From Myrica gale (taxonomy: Eukaryota; Streptophyta; Magnoliopsida; Fagales; Myricaceae): a DNA stretch of 64,000 nt. A program made the position numbers and the translations under genes. Positions within the stretch are counted from its first letter, which is position 1; the number at the start of each line of letters is the position of its first letter. The notes under the pieces are model-generated. The model ran no database searches, was not told the DNA's origin, and was given only the letters and a program-made list of their open reading frames with translations. Positions 23,467-36,587 of the stretch are shown piece by piece. The stretch spans positions 5,838,001 through 5,902,000 of the forward strand of contig OZ005604.1 of NCBI GenBank assembly GCA_963930655.1, written 5' to 3'.

Positions 23467-25501
23467 TACCGTACAACAACACATGTACAACCCACAAAAA
23501 AGGGTTGAAAAAAGTACTATTCAATGTGCTCATTTATTGTGTGTGTACGGCTCACAGTGCATTCGGATAAAAAATTTGGTGGAAAATTTTGGTTGCCAAT
23601 TTAGTTCCGAAATATTCTCTTCCTTTTTCTTTGTAAGTAAAATAGTGTTCTCTTTTGTGCAAAGCATATCAATGTGGATATAGCCATAGAGAATGTCAGC
23701 TTCTATAGCAAAGACTGAAGCGTCCTGACAGGTATGCACACCGGCTAACTCGAAGCCATGGGTTTGTTTATCACAAGTAATGTTGTAATAATGCAAGTGG
23801 TCAAGAAAGGTCTTGGGATGAACCGTATAATCCGAACACCCTGGAAATTGTGCTAGGATCGGACTCATGACTTGCATGGAAGGGAGGGTTGTGGGCTCTC
23901 CTCTCGCACGGAGGTTACCATTTAGTATTTAGGTTTTGACTCTTTTTTAACAAATCTTTTTTTGGTTTTAAAATTGATTCTTGAATTTATAGTTTTGGGC
24001 AAACAAGTTTTAAATTTTCATTTTCAAAGATAATATTTTACAAGTCATCTCTAATTATAAATTGACACGTGTCATTCAAAATTAAAATTATGTGACTTCA
24101 AATTTTTAAAATTTTATTTTTCTTGATTTTTATACTTTTTTTTAAAAAAAATAGTTTGTTTTATTTTTATTCGACTGATGTGGTATATATTATTATGTGA
24201 CTTGTAATTTTTAATTGAGCTAACAATTTATTTAGTTTGGGAGACGTGTCAAGTTATGATTGTAATTGACGTGTAAACTGTTAACTTTGTGGATAAAAAT
24301 TTAACGTAAAAGACTTGTTTGATAAAAATTACACGAGCTAAGGAAAATGACAAATTAATTTTAACTCTTTTAAGTGTGGTAAACCTGTCTTAGGCAGATT
24401 CTTCATCATAACAAAAATGATAACTCAATTTTAAACTCTTATGTCGAGTGAAAGGGTTCAATATGACCCCGTCTTCCGTAGGTTCTTAATCATCAAAAAA
24501 ATTAATATAAATAATAATTGACAAATTAATCCAAATTTTTAATATATTTAAAATTTTGGACATGAGAATTGGTGAAAAAATTAAGATAGTTTATAAGAGT
24601 TAGTGAAAAAGTGAAGAGAGAATTTAAATCACTATTAATGAAATTTTTTTTGAGAATTTAAATTTAGATGAATAAAATTTTGAGAGCCAAAATTATAGCA
24701 ATCAAAAGTCTGTCGAGTGAAAGGTTATCTATCTTCCATGAACGAATAAATAGAAAGCACATCGGCTATAATTACTTTTTTTTTCGAAAAGAAAGTAGAA
24801 TAATGGAAGCAAGTATTTTTCTAGAAAAAAGTATTTTTTTTTTAACCAAGAATATTAATATCTCTTTATCTTTTCTACGAAAAGATAAAAAAATAACAAG
24901 TCAATACAGAAAAAATGACAGGAAGAAAAACTACTTTGAAATTCCACTCAGTATATAAAAATAGATGGAAGGAGGAAACAAAATCAGATTTAAATAGCTG
25001 CCGAAAACTCTTGCAATACTGATATACAGGATCAGAAACAGTAGAACATGTTTAGGAACATTCTTGTACTCGATTGCCACCGATCCATGCATAATCCTGA
25101 TATAGGGAAACTCCTTGTGTACGTATTTTACCCATATTTTATCCCTCGTTTCATGTGAGGCTATGCTCTCACTTTGGCATCTTTTTGTTTTCTTTTGGGT
25201 AATCTACTAGCAGTTTGGAAGAGCCACCCAAAAGATGCAATTGGTAGAGGAAAGAATTTATTCAAAGTAATTTGAATCGATTCAAAATCCTTGAGAGTTG
25301 AGGGTGGTCTCTATATAGCACGGTTTCAGCTTCATTAATTTTTTCGCGTTTCAAATTCTGTGAATGAGTCCATTAAAAACTATGCAAAAGAAATTAGTGA
25401 ATTTGTCATAACTCCACGCGTGAATTACAGTAACGTTGGTATGCAAGAAACTAACATGGTACTTCAAACGTCCATGCATGTTCGGAAAGGTATGCAGAAG
25501 A
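23467..25501. other. Intergenic, AT-rich
   Basis: No recognised gene. 24030-24260 is a diverged copy of the repeat at 14040-14366. 24560-24660 resembles the interior of the MITE family (GAATTGGTGAAAAA and GTGAAGAGAG words). A 96-codon AT-rich frame at 24668-24958 could be organelle-like but matches no family I can name. A 115-codon minus frame at 23530-23877 is likewise unrecognised. Confidence 0.4.
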
Positions 25502-26211
25502 TCAGAAGATTCTTTGTCTAGCGAATGAAGGCCTAGAACCACCCACTAAACTACTTCTCTTACTCAATGAAGACAGAAAAGATCCTCTCGAAGCCTTCTT
25601 TGATATAACCGCTTTGGGTGGAGTGCCTGATCTATGGCCATCTAAACCCCCTGATCCATAGCTCTTGCATGATTTCATTTTCCTTCTCTGTGGTGTCTTC
25701 TTTGCAAGATCTTCTAAGCTTTTCACACATGCTAGAGATGTGAAAGACTGAGACACCCCGTGATAATACTTAGAAAGCCCTCTCCTGCACCCAAAATAAC
25801 ACTAATCGATCAACTACTTAAAAACTTTGGAATAGATCTAATTAAAGCAAGGGGAAAAAGAATGTGAACATGGTTCATCTGTAAATTATAAGTGTATAGA
25901 TTTGCTTACTTCATGGGAAGATGGACCAGGAGCTCAGATAATTCATACAAAGGTCCATTCTGAAGTGATGCCGATGATGATGAGGTTGATGTATATGTTG
26001 TGGAGGAGGAGGCGTCCTCTTCCAACTCTGACGAACACGATGATTCTACAGTGTTTTCCGAATCTCTCGAGGATCCGAGGGATGTTGTGTCGACGTCTCC
26101 TATATCATGATCACCACCTTCCATGCCTACACAAGTTTCGTGCCAAGCTCTATTAGCACCAATTTCCTTTAAACTTGGGTAGCCAAATGTCGAATTTGCT
26201 TGCTCACCCAT
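25502..26211 (-). CDS. OXS3-like (oxidative stress 3 family) protein, 194 aa
   Basis: Two exons: 25910-26211 (start ATG at 26211) and 25502-25784 (TGA at 25502-25504), joined by a canonical GT-AG intron of 125 bp; total 585 nt. The family signature spans the junction (KRGLSKYYHGVSQSFTSL), followed by SLEDLAKK and MKSCKSYG, and a basic Ser-rich C-terminus (ISKKASRGSF). The first exon is acidic and Ser/Thr-rich (SSCSSELEEDASSS). OXS3-family proteins are small plant nuclear proteins linked to heavy-metal and oxidative-stress tolerance; the molecular mechanism is not shown by the sequence. An upstream Met in the same frame exists but lies in the microsatellite leader. The start chosen gives the family-like N-terminus MGEQANSTFGYPSLKEIG. 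Confidence 0.88.
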
Positions 26212-26241
26212 TTTGATATTCTCTGTGCAGAAGAAGAGGAA

Positions 26242-26244
<3 letters not shown>

Positions 26245-26279
<35 letters not shown>

Positions 26280-26310
26280 AGAAGAAGAAGAAAGAAAGAA
26301 AGAAAGAAAG
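26245..26310 (-). repeat. Compound (CAG)n-(GAA)n-(GAAA)n microsatellite in the OXS3-like leader
   Basis: On the plus strand about ten CAG units run into GAA units and then GAAA units. The tract lies 34-99 bp upstream of the OXS3-like start codon, hence probably in its 5' UTR, where the transcript would read as a pyrimidine-rich CTT/CTG tract. Confidence 0.9.
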
Positions 26311-26397
26311 AAGAAAAGGAGCTGGAGGAGGAAAAGATCTTAGTTGTGGAAACTGGCAAGGCAATATGGGATCCCAGGTTCTCAGCAAGCAGGCGCA

Positions 26398-26407
26398 CTA
26401 TATAAAT
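26398..26407 (-). promoter_or_regulatory. Possible TATA box of the OXS3-like gene
   Basis: On the minus strand ATTTATATAG lies about 190 bp upstream of the start codon. Position is plausible, but the surroundings are AT-rich. Confidence 0.35.
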
Positions 26408-26449
26408 CTACTATATATACATTACACGCCACCAACATCCAAATAATAT

Positions 26450-28068
26450 ATAGAGGATATGGTTCCAGTTGCAATACTGAGACAGCCATGGGTGGTACGT
26501 TAGTTTTTTAATGAAGAAACGGATAACAAGGAGCAGTTCATTGCTTGGAAAATGTTTCTTTTTCCTATAACGCTTTATCCTAAAATTTGTCATTATCGCC
26601 ACCTTATGGTCTAAATTTCTCGGCTTTCCCACACTACTAGGAAAGAGGATAAGGTCCATTGAAGACATCCATATCCGACTCACCCTCTCTTTTGTGTTGT
26701 GTGTGACTCGGGGTCAACATCTGGGCTACTTTGCCTCATAAAGCCTCGACATATTTGTATATTTCAATGCTCAAGGCATCATTTATTTCAAAAAGAGGAA
26801 AAACAAAAAACACAAACGCAAACGCAAACAGGAAGGCAGAAACGTAACACAAATGTTTTTTTTTTCTTCCCTAAAAGAAACCTTTGGATGAGTTTAGAGA
26901 ACTAAAGTTTTGGTGGATATGGGTATATTTTTCCACCAAACATTGTTGAACTTTGCCTTAGCACTGTCTCCGTTCACACTAGTTTTGAAATGGGTACAAA
27001 TCCTTGGCTGTCTTTCACACGACTTTTGTGACAAAATGTCATTATATTTGGGACACTGCTATGCCTTTTCCTGGCCCTATTCCTTGCTTCTTTGACCTAG
27101 GAAGCTGCCTCAATAGAAATTTACACCACCCAAAAATTCAATCTGGTACCCTTCTAGATCCACCGGTTGTGATGAATCAATTGGTTCATAGTTTCAAATG
27201 GGTCCAAATATTTGTACTCGTCATTAGTGTGGTAATCAAAATGATGTTCTCCATGTTGATTTGCCCTGACCTATCTTCTTACTCTTCCATTCTTCCTTGT
27301 TAAGATTGCCATGATCTTATAAAATATATAAATCTCACCAATATAAAAAGGTATCATTTTCAAGTTGAAAAGTAAAGACCCACTATTTTTTTAAAGCAAT
27401 AATTAATTTCTCCAATTATCCAATAAAGATTAGAAGGGAGTTGAGTTGGTAAGGAGGAACAAGAGGATAAGGAGGGAGGTTGACTGATGACTAGGGTACA
27501 TATCATAAAATATAAATAACGACAGCAGGGGGTGGCAAAATTTTGATGGGCACTCAAACTGCCACCACATGCTTGCGCGAGTAGTGTTTTTCCTTATCCA
27601 TTCATGCCCATTGCCCCCCTTTTTTTATTTGACAGTTTCTATCAGCAAACGACTCGGACACCCACAGTTTGGGCTTGGACGGCTTGAAGCATTCAAATCC
27701 GAAGTCGCAGCAGCATGTTTTTCTGTGAGCAGATATGTCTTGCAATTGGTGACGCTCCTAAGATGAGATAAATTAATAAAATAAAACGGTGTCATCTTCA
27801 CGATTTGGACAAGTCTTACAGCTTTTTGGAACCCTTTTTTTCCATCAAGCTCCAAACATGTTCTGGCACGTTCACCAAATCACGGAACAGGGAATATTTG
27901 GGGGAAATTGGATTTCGTGTATAATTTAGATTTTATATCATCACGAGGGAGGAGAAAGGGAAAAGGAGAAAGGAAACAATAAGAAACCAGAAAAAGGCGG
28001 CGGCATATTCCTCTGTCGCCACCATCTCCAGCCACGGACGCTTGAGAATGTTTATTTATATTAATATG
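26450..28068. other. Intergenic, no gene recognised
   Basis: Short plus-strand frames at 26910-27303 do not resemble known families. An A/G-rich stretch (near 27945-28005) precedes the hAT insertion at 28069. Confidence 0.35.
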
Positions 28069-29538
28069 TATGGCTGCACAACTTTAGTGTGGGTGTCAAT
28101 TTTGGTTAAAATAGGCACATATACCGATAGGTCAGTTTTTAAATAATTGTCACATACACCTACACCTACACCGTTACGGTAAAAATCAATCCTTAGCGGT
28201 TTAAATAATTGTCACATACACCTACACCTACACCGTTACGGTAAAAATCAATCCTTAGCGGTGGCGGTTTCCGGTTATCCTATATTCATATTGAGCTATT
28301 TTTTTAGCATTTTACGCACTTGGCTCAATGTCTTTTTTTTCTTTTTTTTCTTTTGGTCCATTAATCACATCAATAAAATCTAAACTAATGAAATCCAAAT
28401 TCAAAAATCAATAAAATTAAAGATCATCTTAAAAGATAAGATGAGAATTTAAAGTCCAAAGTAATCGAGACGTCACTGTAAGTAGAAACTATTACCTTTT
28501 GAAAAATCCAGTTTATACCCTAACAACACTTAGAGGGGAGAATATATGTTTTACCTCTAATTGGTAACAAATCAATAACAATTTTAAAACACGTTCAAAA
28601 CCTAGTAGGGTTTCCCTTGGTTTCACAAGGAAAATCCAAAAAATCAGCAATTTTTGAAATTCGCCGGAAGGCGCTCAAGCGCTCGTCGAACGCTTATGTT
28701 TCTGTCTGAAATTTTAACTAAGCGCTCGAGCGCTTGTCAAACGCTAGTTAAACGTGATGACTCTATCTGAAATTTTTTCTAAGGCCACTCGAGCGCTTGT
28801 CAAACGCTAGTCAAGCGTGATAACTCTGTCTGAATTTTTTCTAAGGCCGCTCGAGCGCTTGTCAAACTCTGGTCAAACGTGATGACTCTGTCTGAATTTG
28901 TGAACTAAAATATATTAGAAATTTGAACTAAAATGTAATTGAGTGACTGATTTTGTAAGCAAGTTATAAATTTAATAGTGATTTGTCAATTTTAGAATCT
29001 TAGAAATTTAGACAATTTGTTAAAATTTCATAAAAACTCATGCATTGATTTTAAAATTTTTCGTAGTAGAATCTCGACCTCTTGACTTATATAATGCGAT
29101 GTACTTACCAAAGTTTGGCATTAAACTCTTTAATTAGGATTCCAATGCCTTCATATATACCCTTCTAAATACAATAAATTTGTAATTTTTTCTACCAAAA
29201 TTATAAATAACTAGTTCATTCACCTAGCAAGCTTCTTGATACCAAACTTGAATGTAAGTATTTGATTAGATAAAACCAACAACAAATCTGAAATATTCAT
29301 GTGAAACAAAACTATTGAGTATACCTTGTCATGCTTCTAGAATACTACGTCTTCAGGTGAAACTAAATTATCGAGTAGAAACTAAACTAAAAAACTAAAA
29401 AAAAAAATCTTGGTTTCCCAGTACCCGGGAACCGCCAGTTTTTTTAAAAAATTAAACCTACACCGACACTGATTAGGCCGGATACCTGGAACCCGATACC
29501 GGTGCCACCGGAATTTTCCGATGGCATTGTGCAGCCTA
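28069..29538. mobile_element. Non-autonomous Ac-like hAT element, 1.47 kb
   Basis: Left end TATGGCTGCACAAC and right end (reverse complement) TAGGCTGCACAATGCC are inverted. Flanks TTAATATG (28061-28068) and TTATTCTG (29539-29546) agree at 6 of 8 positions, an aged hAT duplication. The left arm holds a 62-bp tandem duplication (28139 and 28201) rich in CACCTACACC and CCGTTACGG. The right arm has CCGGATACC and GGTGCCACCGG words. No transposase remnant is recognised. The middle carries the palindromic array at 28671-28900. Confidence 0.85.
28671..28900. repeat. About 62-bp minisatellite with a palindromic core (four units)
   Basis: Four diverged units each carry CTCRAGCGCTYGTC followed by AACGCT and end in GTCTGAA-TTT. 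One unit contains the perfect 14-bp palindrome AGCGCTCGAGCGCT (28721-28734). Neighbouring units weaken it by one or two changes. It lies inside the hAT element. Confidence 0.85.
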
Positions 29539-32170
29539 TTATTCTGTCTTACTAGTGTCTTTTAATTAGTTGTCTATATCAATTCTAGGAATAAGACGGT
29601 AGAAAAAAAAAACATAAACAATACTTTCTAATAATAATTGGGTTGAAAAAGTAAGTTGTCCAGTTTTTTCTGCTAATAATTATAACCAAAACCTATATTT
29701 TAGATACAACAAAAAATTGTATTCCCCAATTAAAAATATGAGCTGATAACCATGACGATGGGTGGTGATTTTACGTGGTGTTTGATTATGAGAATTTTAG
29801 AATACCAGAGTTAGTAAAAAAAATGAAGAAAATTTATGAGAATTGATAAAAAAAGTAAAGAGAATTAAAATTTGATTGAATATTATAAAAAAAAAGAATT
29901 ATTTAATAGGAATATATAGATTATTTTATAATTTTTTTAATTCAGTCTGAAATTTTGGTAATCATACGCCCCGTGTGTCTATGTCTAGGACTTCAGACTT
30001 ATTCTCAACTACAGTTTAAATTACGGTAGTTTCATTAAGTTTTAGTAGTCCATACATCATGTAAAAATTTAAGTGGTGATGAATTCCAACCTGACTTCGT
30101 GATAGACTTCCAAAACTTTTTTACTTACAAAAAAAAAGGGCTTAAGTTGATAACCAAAGGATTGCAATGGATAGGCTTCGAGTCCTGGGTCATGTTTGTT
30201 TTATGAATTACTGTAGGATTCGAATCATAATTCGTTCATGTTCGGCAAGTTTCACTTGTAGTTAAGGATTTGACATAAAACTTTCCAATTATACCCTGTA
30301 GAAATTGATGTTCAATGACTAAAAGTCCCTCCAGCAAAACGTAAAGAGTAGAAAAACAAAGGGTAAAATGGGGTTATGAAGGGTGATTTGGTCATTTTCC
30401 CCCACCCCTGCATCCGGCCTGCAGCAAAGTTGCCATGTCCCTGTCTTGTCCCCTGCGCCAGTGTGAATCATCGTCGAAATCGTGGGATAATGTCTCTGGC
30501 AAATTCTCTATGAATTTATCTCATTTTGTCGTTTTTTTCTTTTTTGCTTTTTTAAAATATTCAAATTTTAATAAATAAAAATTAAAAAATTCGAAAAAAA
30601 AAACAACTTTGGGTCCCTTTGCAATGTCTTTCACAATAAAATACTACAATATAATTTCTCTCTCTCTCCCATCAAATCATAATTTTTCACCAAAAAAAAT
30701 ATAAAAAATTATCTCTCTTCATTTTTTCACTAAACTCAATACCTAAAATTTTAACAACACAAAAATTTTACAACACAAACCCACTTAAACATCAACATTA
30801 CACAAATACCAATACAACTCTAACATCAACTAAAATTTTTCAAAATACTCTAAATCTTACAAAAATTTTCAAACCGAAAATAACCCTGTTTTCCCTCCTA
30901 ATAGACACTAGAACCTTTGACACCCCTACAGTGGGTGAGGGGTACTCCGACGTGTCCTCCATTTTTTTTTATAGATGACGTGTCCTCCATTTATTTGTTC
31001 TCTTTGGAAACAAAAAGAAGAAGAGGGCGACAAGAAGATGGATTTTCTATACAGATTACTTGTTTAGCAACATCCTCTGTTAGGGCACGTGGTGATAAGA
31101 GATCCAATGAATCGACTCCGCCAACAACTTCAAACGTGGTGTTTGGGATCAAATTTTTGTCAAAAATTTTAGTAATTAAAATTTAAAATATGAAAATTCG
31201 TGAAAAAAGGAAGAGAGAAAGTAAAAAAATTGGTGAAAAGTTGATGAAAAATTGAAAAATATTAATAAAAGGTTAGAGAATAAAATTTTTTGTAATGATA
31301 AAATTTTAAATAATTAAAGTGGTTAATGAGTATGTTACTCTAGTCTAAGTTGTGGCATGTTTGGAAAGCCAAATTTTGTTACTTGAACTTTTTGAAGAAT
31401 TTTTAGATGTAAACATGAATTTTGTCACAAAATTTTTAATTTTTTTAGTTTTCACAGCAAATAACGGGTTCACAATAATTTTATTTTTCTTTTTATTTTA
31501 ATTTCAAAATTTTAAAAACTAATAGTAGTAAACCCCAAAACCATCCCCTCTCCCCCAAATCATCTCTTTTTCATTAAACATAATAAACAAGACGAAAGAT
31601 ATTGAAAAATAACCAAAACCCCAAATCAATTTTTTTTTTCTTTCAGAGTCACCCCAAATTATCTATTTTTCATCTCTCTTCACTTTTTCACAAACTCACA
31701 AAGCTTTAAAAAATTTCAACATTTCTCAAACATACTTCAAAATTTTCACTATTTTTTCACAAAATCCAATAAGACTAGTCTCCCTAAATTTTCACATCAC
31801 CACCTAAATTTTGTAAAAATTCCTAAATGCAAATATGCCCCAAAGTTTCATAATCAGGAATTTAATCACGAACGAACTTTGCTGGTGCATGATCCTAAGA
31901 GGTTATAGGTGGAGACTGGAGAATTGAGATTGCTGGTTTTCTGTTCTCTTACTGGTTTCATTGCTTACCCGGTTATAAATTCTATATAGCTAGATAAGAT
32001 AGCTAGAGACCAACAGATTTTACGTGAAAGATACCGAAAGCAGCATTAATCCCTTGTATGAAAACCTAGATGGTATAGATGATATGCTTAAACCGCTACA
32101 TGAAAATCAACAAAATGTTTGACAAATACTGATTGCTAATACATTTTACACTCAAAAGTTATAGGGCAAA
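29539..32170. other. Intergenic with MITE relics
   Basis: 29775-29972 is a MITE-like unit: GGTGTTTGATTATG on the left, inverted GGCGTATGATTACC on the right. 30240-30900 is related to the repeat at 1-560. 31330-31840 has a left GGCATGTTTGG and an inverted right GGGGCATATTTG, another relic of the same style. No supported gene was found; the frame at 30917-31186 is unconvincing. Confidence 0.5.
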
Positions 32171-35100
32171 CTATCGAGGGAAATTTACGGGAGGTTCCAA
32201 GCTGCATACGAGAATCCCGAGATCGATGTCTTTGTCTTCGAACTTTTTGATAAAAGGGTGACTCTGAAAGAAAAAAAGGGAGTAAACAATCAAGATTCCG
32301 ACCCACACAAACATGAATTTTAGGAAATCCCCAGAGCCATATGTCGAGTTGCTCACCAAAAGATCCAAAGATGATGATCTGTCTTGGGGATTCTTTTTTA
32401 TGCTGAAAAGGCAAGGCAATCAGAAATAAAATCAATACACGGAATTTGTGAACTAAGTCCATCACATGGAAGAGAACATCTTGAATGTGTTAATGCAGCT
32501 GAGAATGTTATATTAATTGCATTGGCGACAATATTACCAACAATTTAACACTAGACTCCTCAGTGTTGGGGCATAGATTTAGACAGTAGACATACAGGAA
32601 ATAAATGTCATTAGTAAGGAACTGATTTTCCAAGCATGTAGGAACATTTCTCTCAATCCAAGAAGAGAGCATATGCTGGAAAAAATACTAGGATAGGCTG
32701 ATAGCTAATTGATATTGTCCAATAAGTTGTAACCTGAGAGACAATTGTTTAGTTATAACTTCAAGCTGATATCGTGAAATGATAGCCTATGGAAGCAGGT
32801 ATTAATTATTTTCTTTTTGAAGTGAGAAATGTAAAATAATCTAACACAAATTGGCTCAACACAGAGGCTCAGTCGCTATATACCAGTTTAGGGCACGTGA
32901 AGGCTTTTATCAGGTGGCATTGAAATCATTAAATGACTTAGTTCACGTTCCTCATAAAGTTCTAACTCCCACAATAACGACATAGCGACAATGATGACAC
33001 TGTTTCTATTAATTCTCAAGCAAATAAAATCATTTACTTCAGACAACCCACTCCCTATAAAAGAGGAAGCTGAAGACATATTATGTGGCTGCAACAGGGC
33101 TGCTAAACATTTACGTCCTTGGCAGAACAAAATGGTTGAATTAGACTACTCAAAAACTAAACTTGGACTCAAGAGTGAAACAAGTCTATCTTAAAGAAAT
33201 ATAATTATGATTGGGGAAAGTTTCAGCCATGATATTATCTTCTCTAAGTTTTGGATTGTGTAGGCAACAAAACAATGATAAAATTGAAGTGTCTGACAGT
33301 ATAAAATTCAAACATTTAGATCATGGAGGAAGCGGGAAAAAGAATCTAGACTTCGAGGCAAAAACAAAGTCAAAAACTGCAATACACTCAACGACAGCAT
33401 AGAATGTGATATGAACATGTATTATTACCATGATGACACAAATGAACAAAATTCTGGGGAGAACTGATCTGCTGGAGCAGAAGGTGGTGGACTTTCTACA
33501 ATTGCTGCCAAAAGCTCATAAAAGCTTGGCCAGCTTTGCTGATCTTCAGATTTCATGTAAGGAAACTGTCCTATTGCACACTCGAGTACTACCATGCCCA
33601 AACTCCAAATATCGCTGCTATAATCATAAGTACTTCCACTGATTCTCTCCGGCTAAAAGACAAATTACAACCATTAGAAAATGCTTAATTTTTTCCTTCG
33701 ATAAATCACCATCAGAATAAAGTTCATGAGGGCTTGAAAGAACCAAACAATATGTTAAGCACTAAAGCAAGGAACTGCTACAGAAAAAAATGGCACCAGC
33801 CAAATCCAGTGATTAGGGTGATATAGAAGGCAAGAAACTTCACGCACCGACATGTAGTTGTAAGTTCCCACAAAAGTATCCCTTTGACCAATAGAGCTAG
33901 CTAGCATTGCACTCACACCAAAATCAGTGATCTTCACCTCCCCTTTGTGGTTGACCAGCAAATTCGATGGTTTAATGTCCCTGTGTATTACATGTCTTTC
34001 ATGGTGCAAGTACACAAGACCTTGTAGAACCTGAATCATAACCATAGATTTTTAGCTGATAACAAGACTTTCTTCAAACTTTGCACACTTATAAATCCAA
34101 AAGAAATTAGCTCGCACACCTGCTTACAAACAACTGCAAGATAAGGTTCAAGAATCGTTTTAACTTGTCTGATCACATCTGCCAGAGATCCACGATCCAT
34201 GTACTCTAACACAAAGGATATAGCTCCATTATGATAGAAAGAATGGTAGCAAACTACAACATTTGAACATTGAGCTGCTTGGTTTATTTTCAGCTCCTGC
34301 ACAATCTGCTTACGAATATTCTCTTGTATGTTCATCTGGATAACCTGTAAGAGAAAAAATTGCTTCCTATTACAAGTATGGCTTCCTGTCGTCTAAATCA
34401 CTTAAGATCTTTATTGTATATGTACACTAAACGCAACCTGGTAAAAGGCCCAATCATATAAACTTTGAGAGTAGATGTCAAAACCAGTAGTAGTATGAGA
34501 TGTTGGAGAATAAAACCAAGAACAGAAGCCACAGTCAGTGGAGGACAACATCAATAATGGGGTACCAATAAGTGGACAAGCCTGCATCCCAAACAACTTG
34601 AAAACAGGCCAAGAGATTGCGTCTTCTGAAAGTTTGACCTTTGTACATAGTAAACCGTTTTTGTCTGAACCATGTCTCCACTAATTATATTTCAATTATG
34701 TCCATAAATTTTTCAGTTCACTGTCCAGATCAGTCGTGTCATTAGCAACAAGTAGAAACGTGATGGGTCATCCTCTTTTGCTCCCGCTCACCGAAGCATG
34801 GATACTGCATTTGCATCCAAAGTACTTTCCAACTTCTCGTTTGACCAAATGTAGATAAAAAGTCAGTTTTCACTTTTGTGCTTGACTTCTCCTCGAATGT
34901 ATATAGTCCTCCAATTTGTGTTAAAAATCTTGAAGGATTAATGTACTTCATATATTGTATGAGGTAAGAAGTTTGGACATAATTTTTATTATGACATGTA
35001 ACATGAAATATATTATGATAGTTGATAGAGTATCATATAGACAAGTCCAAAAGCTGACAAGGAATTGCAAACATTGGTTTCTGTGGTAAAATGACCTTCA

Positions 35101-36587
35101 AGGCAAATAATTGTCCAACCCATTTGTGGCGGACAAGTTGTACTACACCACCGCTTCCCTTTCCAATGACTTTGATAGTCTCAAGATCTTCCAAGGAGAA
35201 TTCGAAATCTAGCTCCTTAATGTCATAAGGCTGTCCAAACATGACAAGTTATGAGGCTCAATACCGTATCTTAAAATAAAAACCAAAGAATACTGTTATC
35301 AAACATGAGCGATAAAATTAATTTACATAACAAGGAATATATACAACAAAATAAGCAACACACTCACAAAACAGGAATCCGAATAGCCTATGGAAGAACA
35401 TAATAAAAATCCAAGTTACTGGCATAAGTATCACAAGATCTACAGAGGGGGACTTGGATACATTGAACTTGTGCCTTTTGTAGTGGATGGGTTGACATAT
35501 GTCAAATTGGCAGATTTTAGTCTCTAGAAACATACTGAAGATTCCAGTGCTTTTGAAACTAATTCTGACAAAGTTTAGCCTACTCTTCTTTAAGAATGAT
35601 TAAATTACCATTTATCTCAAAAGCGCAAGTAAAATTATTGCATTAGTATTATCTTAGTTTGCAACACTATTGTATTATTCTAACATCATTAAGAGACTCA
35701 ATGGCATTGCAGAATTCCCCAAAATCCCATACGATTTTGATCATTAAGATTAAATATAATACAGTAGTTAAATTACAACCATACATAACTTAAGATATAC
35801 TTTAAAGTACTATAAAAAATGAATAGCCAACAACCGATAAAGAACATTAGAACTTAGCCAAACACAACTGAAAAGTGCAGTAATATAACTCAAAACCATA
35901 CTATCTGAATCAAGATAATCTTACACGGGGCACCTTTTCTTCGGAAATTAGACGCAATCCTTTCTGGTTTAAGAGCAAATCTCCATCATGAAATGTGCCA
36001 CTGGCAGTCCTGAAAATGCACAATACTTAAAAGCTGATAACAAACTAAAGCTTGTTTTTTCAGTAACTCATGAGGGGGGAGGGGTGTGAAGAATTGGAAA
36101 AAAGATTATATAAACGATTAACCAAGAAGAATAACTTAATTTTAATAGTCCTAGTCAATTGGTCAAGTGGATGATCAGTTCCTTTGTTCCCAAACAATAA
36201 GGAGCTAAAAATTTAAATTATCTACACTTTGCCCACAACGGTCCTCAGCTGATTACCAAAATCGAGAAGCGAACGATACAAGGTTTTTTATTTATTTTCT
36301 TTTTCCTACATTTCCTCCGTAACCAAATGGAGTATAAGAATAGAGGATCAAAGAAACAAAGCAAGATAAGCAAAAGAGTGCTAGGCAATACCAAGATCGA
36401 TACTCTCGAACCACCAAAGGAACTCCAAGGTTACATTTTGAAAAATACAGAAAACGAAGATTGATCCAAAAGCATAAAGAAAAGGAGGAATGAAGTCGAA
36501 CGGAGAAACTTACAGGAAGGACGAGATATTCGTTTCTTGAGCAGGGACAGAGAGCTTGAGTTGCTTCAACGGGATCTTGGTCTTCAT
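32171..36587 (-). CDS. MKK6: MAP kinase kinase, MKK6 type, 8 exons, 354 aa
   Basis: Dual-specificity kinase. MKK6/ANQ1/NQK1 orthologues act between NPK1/ANP-type MAPKKKs and MPK4-type kinases in phragmoplast expansion during cytokinesis. Exons in transcript order: 36514-36587, 35925-36009, 35096-35230, 34120-34344, 33848-34030, 33429-33652, 32357-32402, 32171-32263; GT-AG junctions, 1065 nt in frame. Visible: N-terminal LKQLKLSVP docking-like segment (7-15), GKGSGG loop (76-81), catalytic Lys98, HRDIKPSN (189-196), DFG (209-211), and the plant activation-loop S/T-x5-S/T at Ser219 and Thr225, all intact. The C-terminus [17 protein letters not shown] is diagnostic for this subgroup and the length equals the family's (about 356). 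The start codon gives the conserved [11 protein letters not shown]-terminus. Confidence 0.96.

Noticed and set aside
23530-23877. 115-codon minus-strand frame downstream of ArgRS
   Set aside because: No recognisable domain, and it overlaps the likely ArgRS 3' UTR.
24668-24958. 96-codon AT-rich plus-strand frame, possibly plastid-like
   Set aside because: Lys/Ile/Phe-rich composition suggested an organelle gene such as ycf1, but no motif could be matched confidently.
25906-26388. Longer OXS3-like frame starting upstream of MGEQAN
   Set aside because: The extra N-terminus is translated microsatellite (poly-Cys/poly-Phe) and is not family-like.
27004-27303. 99-codon plus-strand frame
   Set aside because: No family resemblance and no splice or promoter context.
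28671-28900. CRISPR-like array
   Set aside because: Units are contiguous diverged minisatellite repeats without unique spacers, in a plant hAT element.
30160-30230. tRNA-like B-box phrase (GGCTTCGAGTCCTGGG)
   Set aside because: No A box, acceptor stem or cloverleaf could be fitted around it.
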